Positions 56,355-64,000 of a DNA stretch of 64,000 bases are shown here, piece by piece. Position 1 is the first letter of the stretch. Each line of letters opens with the position of its first letter. The notes beneath the pieces were generated by a model. The model ran no database searches, was not told the DNA's origin, and saw only the letters and a list, made by a program, of their open reading frames with translations. The translations under genes and the position numbers were made by a program. Origin of the DNA: Lentinula raphanica. Its lineage: Eukaryota; Basidiomycota; Agaricomycetes; Agaricales; Omphalotaceae. The stretch covers positions 1,302,001 through 1,366,000 of the forward strand of contig JANVFP010000012.1 in NCBI GenBank assembly GCA_027919835.1. Direction: 5' to 3'.

Positions 56355-59099
56355 TCATTGAGCTTGCATCTTCCCACCTTCAGGCTGTTTCCACAGCTCT
56401 GGTATATCAATTTCTCTTGGATCCAAATACCACGCCCCTTCCAGCAACGAATAGTCAGTCTAGCCTCAGTGAATGGCATAGAATCCTTACGGTCGCTCCC
56501 AGGTACTTTGTCAGCCACCGTGTTACCGTCGCCTAACCAGAAAAATCTGTTGTTCACGGAATCCAATAACTCGTAATCGTAGTCTTCCCATCGCGGGTGC
56601 TCCAGTGCTTTCACGCAATGCAAAGTAGAACCTAGAATGATGATCCAACGACCAACAAGCATCTCGACGTAAATTTGGCTTACCTGGCCAAAGAGACACA
56701 ACTCTGCCTTCCTCCTTCCCGACCTTATACCACGACCGACATTTCTCACCAAAGACACTCTGCCGTCTACCGTCAACTGCGTGCTAGAGTGATCGCGTTT
56801 CCACTTACTGTTGGGAAAAAGCTCTGCAGGGCGCTTGTTAGCTTGTCTCAGAATCTCTTGTCCCTTCCGCACTTACTTCGATATACGCATCAAAATCATC
56901 CACGGCTTTCTTCTTGACTTCAATGCTCTTGATCCGTTCTCGCTGCATCTTCAGCGTTGCTGCCACAGCATAATCTACCTGTCGTTCGATGATAATCAAA
57001 AGAGAACCCGCTCCTACTCCTGTGTTTGGACCTAGTGCTGCAAACCAATTCGGGAAACCATCTACGGCTATACCCAGATATGTACGAGGATGAGGATCGA
57101 ATTGATCGTTCAGGTTGATTCCGTTTCTGCCTAGAGCAAGTCAGAGGCGGGAAGGTTCAAGCACTGCGCTCATCTTACCAATGAATGCAAAGGGAAGCTT
57201 GTAAGAAGTGTCGAAACCTGTAGCGCAAACGATCACGTCCATCTCTCTATGTCTCCCGTCGGCAGTTTCGATTCCTGTGGATGTCACTCGTCTGATGGTC
57301 TCTGGCACGAACTCAACCTGAAAGAGGCCATCCGTTATGAACTGCGGAAGGAAAACGACACATTGTACTCACATTATCCTCGCATAAGGCTTCGAGATAA
57401 CCAGGACCAGGAGTCAATCGTCGGCAGGCAACGGAAAAGTCAGGTATCACTATGTTCGACGCTTGAGTGATTGCATATCAGGATACAGGCTAAAGGCTAA
57501 CTCACAGTGATCCGCGATCCAGGGTCTCTTGGCCAACTTCTTCTTCATGATCTCTTCAAAGATCGTTCGAGCACCTTGCTGTAACGGATGACCCCGCAAA
57601 GTCGCTGGGTGCGCACCCTAGAGATACCTTAGCATCAGATGACATCTAGACCAAACCATCATGTACCAGCGTACATTGAGGTCCGATTCGAGCCCACGTC
57701 GAAACTTCCTGTAATACTCCTTATCCTCGAACTTGAGCTTGTCTTTCTTGGTGAAGGTGTCTGTTGCACTATAGGTCAGAATTCATGTACCGCCTTGTAT
57801 ACACCTTGTTCAAGACAGGTTACACACAATTGTCCACGCCTTCATCGCCGTTTGCGAGAGTGACGAGGTGTTCTCGGACGAAGCTTGCGCTCACCCAAGT
57901 TTTACCTCGTACAAAGTTCATGACAGTCTTTACCTTTGGCTGGAGCGCCGGGACGATTTGGATAGCTGATGAACCCTACCAAGATCATGTCATTTGACTC
58001 GATTAAACGGTCTATACTCATGCTCGAGATTACTCACCACGCCAATCACGCCAATATTCTTGTCCCCCCAGCTCTTCACAGTATCTTCCCATCTCGTTTT
58101 CGGTCCAGGATCTCCCTCTCCCGTTTCCCATTGGGCACTATGAATCACCTTCCCTTGGAAACTTTCGAGACCTTCGATTTCTGGCCATTGCCACCTACTC
58201 AGGCTACCGATTCCAGTGAAGAGAATATCGGCAGTGTCCTCTATCTCTTCGATGTCGTCAGCATTTCTCATCCTCTGCGAGTCTTGGAGAGAATCCATCT
58301 TGGGACGCTGGATGGTCAGATGCCATTTACCTGACTCTTCATTGTATTCCGCACAAGTGAGACGGTGCTGGAGTTTGATGTAGGTTCCTAGCTGATATTT
58401 TTCGACCACGGACTCGAGGTATTCTCGAATTTCGGGGCCCGGTGCATAGAAAGAGGACCAGTTTGGCTGAAGGGTGAATATCCCTGATGAGCCTTTTGGT
58501 CTTTGTGGACAACTTCTTTGGGCTTACGTTTTCTGCGAAAGTGAGCTGGTACTACATCAAGTAAGAAGTCTCAGTCACCCCTCTCATCAGAAGTTGTTGA
58601 TGAAGCATACACAGTGGGAAGGAATATCACACGAAAGCCCCTGGAATCAGTCAGCATATGTAGAACGCCACTTGGCCACAAACAAAAGAAGAGACGAAAC
58701 TGGGTATCGGTTTACAAACCAAGTGCCACCAACTCCCGCATTTGCCTCGTATATGGTGAGCGTGATATTCTTGACTCTTTGGATGAACCTGTCGTCATGT
58801 TCAAGCGAAGGGAAGTTCGGTCTCATTCAGAGTTGCAGCAGCAAACAAACGCAGCATGTACCGGATACCAGCAACTATTCCTGATTCGCCGGGAAGGGGG
58901 AGCGTATTAAACGATTGAGGAGCACTCCTTTTCGAAAGGTGTTGCACATACCACTGTATCCTGCTCCCACAATGACGACCTTCATTGGACGAGGTTCGTC
59001 GATACAAAAATTCGGCAGCTCGTATTGGTTCTCAGAAACATATCTTGCATGGCCGTTAACGTTACTATGACCAGCGGAGGTGTTCGAAGGAGACTGCAT
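56355..59099 (-). CDS. FAD-dependent monooxygenase, Baeyer-Villiger type
   Basis: A multi-exon minus-strand gene starting MQSPSNTSAGHSNVNG at 59099 and ending GGKMQAQ at 56355. Exons traced across splices include the FAD motif KVVIVGAGYSG, NITLTIYEANAGVGGTW, NRYP|GLSCDIPSHC, YQLTFAEN and WSSFYAPGPEIREYLESVVE. The linker signature GSLSRWQWPEIEGLESFQGK followed by VIHSAQW fits the FxGxxxHxxxW BVMO fingerprint. The NADPH side reads GVIGV|GSSAIQIVPALQP. Later come VIVCATGFDTSYKLPFAF-like sequence and FFWLGDGN. Such enzymes insert oxygen next to ketones or oxidise N/S atoms, often in secondary metabolism or degradation. The substrate is not predictable. All joins examined keep the frame, so the gene looks intact. 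It is tail-to-tail with DPH4. Confidence 0.85.
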
Positions 59100-60212
59100 G
59101 TTCACAGGCAATCCAGAGGGCGGGCTGTTGGTGTGGAACGCAGCACTCGGAGGTCAAGCTCAAGGTTTAAGCAGCAAAAAGGAAGTTCAAAATGGGTGGC
59201 TAATCATTTGTCAATCACATAGATTCATTGAATGAACCGGGACTTCATCTGAAAGTCACCGGGTTTGTTGTATTTCTTACGATAGGCAAGTTTGCTTGTG
59301 GGCTTGAGAGATTATGACCTATTCAGACCTAGGATGAGAAATCGTGCGGAAGATTATCAAGTTGTGGGCTGTTATGGAATGATGGGATAGAATTTCTTTT
59401 GATCTTGCAGCCGGTTCTCAAGGCTCAACCGTCCCAATTCATCACATCGTAGTACGAAATGGTCAGTGAGCCATCAGAGAAGCGCGTAGGCTGGCGTAGG
59501 GGGTTGATTCCTGATAAGAGTCATTTGTTGCATCCTTACCGCGAAGGACGTTTCAAGATCATATGCCTCCATCGAATCGATAAGCAAAAAATGTATGCAG
59601 CTAAGTGATATTCCACAATCTAAGGGAGGGGCGTATTCAAGGTGATGATGAAGGAGATACTCGGAGGATTCAGACTTAGAAGAGGAGGCTTGGCTCATGA
59701 CGACGATAAATTCATACGACTCGCAAAAACTTCGGCATCACCATTCACTGTGCCTTAAGAACGCAACTTACATGGCGTTCGGGTGCACGAAGACGGAGGG
59801 AGCCTGCATCGCAGACTCAATGAGTTCATTGTTGAAAAGTTGGGAGTGATTTTATCAAAGTGGGAAGGCAAACTTTGAGAACATTCAAGTTTGGCGTGGT
59901 CCCTCCTTGAATAATGGGGTTGAAGATTCATGAAATATCATACAGCAGTCGTATATACGAGAAGCAGAAATGACTCGCAGTCTCGCACAATAGAGATCCC
60001 CTAATATACTCTTGTCAAGTTGTGAGACGTCGCCTCCTTCTCGCTGCTCCATGTCCAATATCTCGGCTATATCTCTCACAGAGTAGTATTCACTCGCAAA
60101 AATTCAAACATACTTCAACGTTATCATTGAATAAAATATCATCCTAAATCCACAATCCAATGCACGAATACCAATCCATTCTCTCTTCTATGTATAACCG
60201 AACCTACTACTA
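59100..60212. other. Intergenic, no gene supported
   Basis: About 1.1 kb. A 74-codon minus-strand frame (59474-59698, start MSQASSSKSESSEYLLHHHL) exists but has no splicing or family support. The region should hold the promoter of the monooxygenase gene. Confidence 0.5.
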
Positions 60213-60842
60213 TCACAGAATACCCAAAGCACCGACGGCTGTGCCAGCCACCAGAGTCGCAAGAGTGACGAAGACCACGGGCATCATCGTCTCAGCAGAC
60301 CGCACACTAGACAGAGCACCGTTCTTCTGAGAAGCCGTAGAACTAGGAGCAGCAGTGCTAGTGGTCGTCATCGGACGGGAAGTTGGTATACTGTTGGCTA
60401 TGGTGAGATGGGCGCCAGTGACGACGCCTTCGCCGGAACTAGCTAAAGTGACCGCGTTCCCTCCTAAGCTAGAAATGACGCTTTCGATATGACCTGCTTC
60501 AGCTGCAGCGGAACGAAAGGAAGATGCCAGTCAATAGGGACCCAACGATAGCCACACAAGAGGAACACTCACAAGTTGCAGTTTGGACGAAACCAGAAGG
60601 AAGAGAAGCAGCCGACGTGGTTGTGCTCGTGCTTGTGCTCGTGGCTTCGTCAAAGAACGACCCTACTTTCGCAGTGATCTCACTAAGCGGCGCTGTACCG
60701 AGGGATAAAATCAATAAACGTTCGAGATGATGGTAATTCTCGATACGGTACCATCTGGAAGGATAGCAATGGGGGCACCGTTGGCCATCGAGGCAAACGA
60801 GATAGCGGCAGATAATGCGAGAAAGGTGAGTTGGCGAACCAT
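60213..60842 (-). CDS. Secreted Ser/Thr-rich protein, probable GPI anchor
   Basis: Three exons (60842-60752, 60692-60573, 60502-60213) give 166 residues; introns are 59 and 70 bp. The N-terminus RQLTFLALSAAISFASMANG is a signal peptide with cleavage likely at ANG/AP. The mature chain has EITAKVGSFFDEATSTSTST and a Ser/Thr-rich region. The C-terminus is a hydrophobic stretch (MPVVFVTLATLVAGTAVGAL) preceded by small residues and with no basic tail, as in GPI attachment signals. A cell-wall or surface role is likely. No catalytic domain or cysteine framework is evident in the spliced form. Confidence 0.65.
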
Positions 60843-61164
60843 ATTCGCGAAGAATCAAAGAGCAGCGTGGAAGAGTACGAGGGAGGGCGAAGTCAATCCG
60901 TCTGCGTGGATGATAGCGGCCTGCGCTAAGAGGTGGTTAGAGATCAGAGAGCATGAACGAGGGTTTTTATATGTTCAAAAATTTGATTAGCCGATGATAA
61001 TCGATCTGGCGTAAGAGGTGAAATCAGCGTCGGATCAAAATGAGAATCATGAGCAGAGATATAGCATTATTCTTCCATACAGTAAATTAACATTATACGC
61101 GAGTCATTATTATGCTGGGTATACGTGCAGAGCGAGCGAAGGCGACAATGGTATCCAAATCGTT

Positions 61165-62239
61165 TCATGCAGAAGTTGGCGCTGCCGTCTCCGTTACCGT
61201 ACTTGTGACAGTTGTTGATGCAGCCGATGATGGAACAGGCGGCTGAACAGGCGGCGATGGTGCTCCTGCAGGAGCTCCAGGCGGAGGAAATGGAGGTGCT
61301 GGTGCTCCAACCGGCGCTCCAGCTGGAGGTGATGGTGCACCAGCTGGTGTTGAAGGTACATCTCGCCTTGCACGATGACTACGACGAACTGGAGGCGAAA
61401 CAGGAGCAGCACCTAGAACAGCCCCCGCTTTATCCTTGATCGGTTGGGGAACAGCACCTTCGACGGTTCCCGCCTTGTCCTTCACTACGCTTGGAATTTT
61501 GCCGGCGACCATGGATGGTATCTGTCCTGGCGAGACAGGCAATGTACCCTCAACGGTTCCTGCCTTGTCTTTGAGCGGTTGGGGAGAGGAGCTTGACCAA
61601 CTGTATCCTCAGCCTTTCCAGGAACACCGGCGACAATGCCAGTGACCGTGCTGGGATCGACAGGAAGCTGAGGAGCACCGGCAGGAGGAGCAGGGGCAGC
61701 AGGGACTTGGCGACGAGAAGGTGGCTGGTCACTAGCTGAGGAAGCTCCCGAGGAAGAAGTCGCGTTGTTAGAAGTATCGGCATCCGATGAAGGGGGAATC
61801 CAAGTAGGAGAGCCTTCAACACTTGGATCTGTCGCGTTTTCGGACAACGTGCTCATGATACCCGCTGCTTCTGCGGCTTGAGCACCGGATACGCACAGTC
61901 CAATTGGCCCTAGTAAAGCAGGGACTCCTGGAAGACCGCATAGAGTAGATATCAGGTCTCGCCTTTCTACTTGCGAAGTTTCTGCGAAACGCGTTATGCG
62001 TCAGGAAAAGAAAGGATAAAACAGAGTCACTAACCTTCAGAACGGGCTTGGGGAACATCGCCATTCTCAGATCGAGGGTATGCGACAGAGCTTCGCCGGT
62101 CGTGATTGTTGGACGCACTGATAGCAGACTGAGCTTGAGCGTGATCGCCAGCAGGTGCAGCGAGCGCCGATAAGGTCGAAGAAGACGACGAAATGGCGAG
62201 AGTAGCAAAGACAAGCGAAGAGCTGGATGGAAGTCTCAT
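61165..62239 (-). CDS. Secreted Pro/Ala-rich protein, apparent frameshift
   Basis: Exon 1 (from 62239) starts MRLPSSSSLVFATLAISSSS, a signal peptide, and ends at a GTTAGT donor near 62034. Exon 2 begins ETSQVERRDLISTLCGLPGV at about 61982 and runs through a hydrophobic LLGPIGLCVSGAQAAEAAG segment. A repetitive Pro/Ala region follows with imperfect repeats of QPxKDKAGxVxGxxPxSP and PAGAPSPPAGAP. The frame must shift once, within a CCCC run complementary to 61581-61584. One extra C would restore the repeat QPLKDKAGTVEG. The open frame otherwise continues to a stop at 61165. This is a sequencing or assembly slip, or a mutated allele. The function is unknown; the repeats suggest a cell-wall protein. 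Confidence 0.5.
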
Positions 62240-62579
62240 AATTCGTTAATAAGAGATCGTAAAGTGTAGTGATGATCGTAAAATATAGCGATGTGCTAGG
62301 TGCAAGTTGATTTTCTTACACGTAGATGGTGGTATAAGGGAGAGAGGGTAGAGAAGAGTTTCATGCCCCGGATCGACTTTATAAGACGACAGAGTTTGGT
62401 CGGGGCAAACAAACATTCTCCTTTCTGGGAGATCAACGGTTCGTTTTGGGAAGGACGTTTACCTTTCTAAGAATCATGACGCGTATAAGGGATCGATGAA
62501 CGCGTCACTGGTGAACTAACCAAAATTGAAAAAAAGGTCGAGACTCGAGAGCGTCGACTCTGCTTTGGTCGTGGAAATT

Positions 62580-63079
62580 TTATGTTCTTCGTCTATTTTC
62601 CATTTCCCATAATTCTTCATCTCCAAACGTTCTTCTTCCACTTCCTCCATGCCTAGCACTGAGTACACAGTATTCCCAAAAATTAGACGCGACTTGGCGA
62701 ATTGGCGTTCCCATACAAGACGATAGGAAGCACCATAACAGCGCTGCAGACCTAGTTATGGACAGACGGTCAGTTTTTCCATGCGAAAATCTTCACAAAC
62801 TCACATTAAGCACACTAAAATGAGGAGGACAGGCATCAGTGCTCGTACGTCGTCGTTCCCCATGAACCTGCTATATTTATGTAAGGCGGCGTGAACGACT
62901 CTACTTACTCACGCGGGTATCAGATAAGATATTGTTCCCGGCACACTGCAGCAACCTCCGATGTTCAATGTCTTTTTCAAGGCTATTTTGTCATCTAAAC
63001 CTCCAGCTGACTCTGGTATCTTTAGCCTTGGCCAACCAATTCCCGCTCCAAGCTGTCCGAAAGTCGCTGAAATCTTCAT
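62580..63079 (-). CDS. Small putative membrane protein
   Basis: Three exons (63079-62913, 62867-62805, 62751-62580) join in frame to 133 residues with introns of 45 and 53 bp. The start MKISATFGQLGAGIGWPRLK was chosen; an upstream Met at 63184 is in frame. Hydrophobic segments (GCCSVPGTISYLIPAF, ALMPVLLILVCLMSAALLWC) suggest one or two membrane helices. The C-terminus is polar and charged, ending MENRRRT. The consistent splice signals and open frames support the gene, but the family is unknown. Confidence 0.45.
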
Positions 63080-63452
63080 AATTTTCGTATAATGTGATAC
63101 TCGACCTTGACTGGCGTGGAAATCAGCGTGGAATCCGGGGCCTGAATAGGTACGTGTCGTCCGGTATATAAAAAAGCTGGGCATCCAAGCCGTACGCCAG
63201 AGGCCAGCGCTCTTGATTCTTCCATCCTCAACTCACGCAGCGTCGACGACCGCCCGACGTCGGTACCACTCAGCCAATCGCAACCCGTACGTTTGGTAGC
63301 GCCCCGAATTTCTGGATAAGCGTGGTCACTTAGATTGACTTGATCAGATTTCGGCTCTTACCGTTCTCTTGGGTTTTCTCACTATCCCAGTTCTCCATAA
63401 TTTCTTTGCGCGTTGGAAAATCTTGGCTTTCTTCAGCGTTCCCAAGGACGCT

Positions 63453-64000
63453 ATGCTCATCGATCGAACGATTTCTACTCTGCCAGCCATAGCGGTCCCA
63501 GCTCCCTCCCTCATTCAGGTGCGTTTCTTCATCTTCTTCGGGGTTCGGAGCTCTAACGCCATCACACAGTCCGATACAGTGGTACTTGATCCTAGTACCA
63601 AAAGCGAGGATATTGAGCGTACATCCGAGTCTGCGAGTGTCTTGCCACTCGATCCCTTTCATCTTCGTGAAGGTCTCAAGACCGAAAAGCAGCTACAAGA
63701 ATTGCGGGGGCATGACAACGGGAGGAAGCTGCAAAAGTATTATGCTCGACAAAATCATGTAAGTCTTGACAACCTTGATGCTGGCCAGTCACGTTGACGA
63801 ACTCGTCTTTCTGTACAGTTAATAGTCTCTTTGCTGAAGTCGATGGAAGAACATACCAGCGAAGCAAGGGACGAGGAGGACGCCGCGCGTCTGCCTGTGG
63901 GATCCTTCAATCCGAAAGATTTCTTTCACTCTGATTTGTATTCAGGTCAAAATCGCTATTTGGGCCAGTCTTATAGCCAATCTATCTCTTTGCATACTCC
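63453..64000 (+). CDS. Cation diffusion facilitator (CDF) transporter, 5' part
   Basis: Exons 63453-63518, 63570-63758, 63819-63896 and 63946 onward read in frame; the gene runs off the window. The cytosolic N-terminus is followed by the CDF signature region GRKLQKYYARQN, LIVSLLKSMEEHTSEARDEE and DAARLP, which leads across the last splice into the first helix VKIAIWASLIANLSLCIL. The order KYYxRQNxLIxxLL..EEDAARLPVKIA is typical of the fungal/plant Mn-type CDF group. It exchanges divalent metal for protons across an internal membrane (family knowledge). The start at 63453 is the first in-frame ATG of the first recognised exon, and an upstream exon is possible. Confidence 0.75.

Noticed and set aside
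59474..59698. 74-codon ORF MSQASSSKSESSEYLL
   Set aside because: Possible first exon, but no downstream exon could be joined.

Overview
The window is eukaryotic DNA from a basidiomycete fungus, most likely a mushroom-forming agaric. Genes are dense and carry many short introns, mostly about 40-60 bp with GT..AG ends. Protein families are fungal (Fip1, Skt5/Chs4-like chitin synthase activator, KHA1-type antiporter, Exo84, DPH4, ING/PHD). There are small secreted or membrane proteins with few known relatives, and DNA transposons. I saw no operons, CRISPR arrays, tRNA or rRNA genes. Exon joins were worked out by hand from reading frame, splice signals and family motifs, and start codons are the least certain part.

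Layout. 1-1.2 kb: a truncated LRR/F-box-type fragment fused to a copy of a promoter that also lies at 12.2 kb. 1.8-9.2 kb: Skt5/Chs4-like protein (-), phosphopantothenoylcysteine decarboxylase (-), K+/H+ antiporter (+), a small unknown (-). 10.3-12.1 kb: a tandem repeat and a decayed Spt20-like gene (-). 12.4-17.8 kb: mitochondrial ribosomal protein uL10m (+), squalene epoxidase ERG1 (-), Fip1 (-). 18-22.1 kb: fast-evolving secreted-protein genes with a pseudogene copy. 23-28.2 kb: cytidine deaminase (+), ING/PHD protein (-), and an EH/NPF protein (+) sharing a short divergent promoter with the ING gene. 29.7-32.8 kb: lineage-specific small proteins and a decayed paralogue of the 21-kb gene. 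33-36.5 kb: a transposon and repeat island containing a clean CACTA-like insertion with its own empty site nearby. 36.7-41.6 kb: RNase H1 (+) and a TBC-domain Rab GAP (+). 41.6-44.8 kb: gene-poor, with a MITE and a G/C-tract hairpin. 44.8-47.6 kb: exocyst subunit Exo84 (+). 48.6-52.5 kb: a small secreted protein (+) and a tandem pair of single-pass membrane proteins (-). 52.8-55.75 kb: an apparently intact pogo/Tc1-mariner element whose right end abuts a DPH4 gene left without a visible start codon. 56.4-63.1 kb: Baeyer-Villiger-type monooxygenase (-), a GPI-type secreted protein (-), a Pro/Ala-rich secreted protein with a frameshift (-), a small membrane protein (-). 63.5 kb to the end: 5' part of a CDF metal transporter (+).

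The conserved genes are ordinary housekeeping functions (CoA synthesis, sterol synthesis, polyadenylation, exocytosis, diphthamide synthesis, pyrimidine salvage, R-loop removal, chitin synthesis) and do not form one pathway. The notable biology is in genome dynamics: recent transposition with exact target-site signatures, promoter and gene-fragment duplication, tandem exon-intron duplication in a secreted protein, a conserved 9-nt microexon in a paralogue pair, a GC-AG intron and a start codon possibly split by an intron. I found no convincing new multi-gene system.
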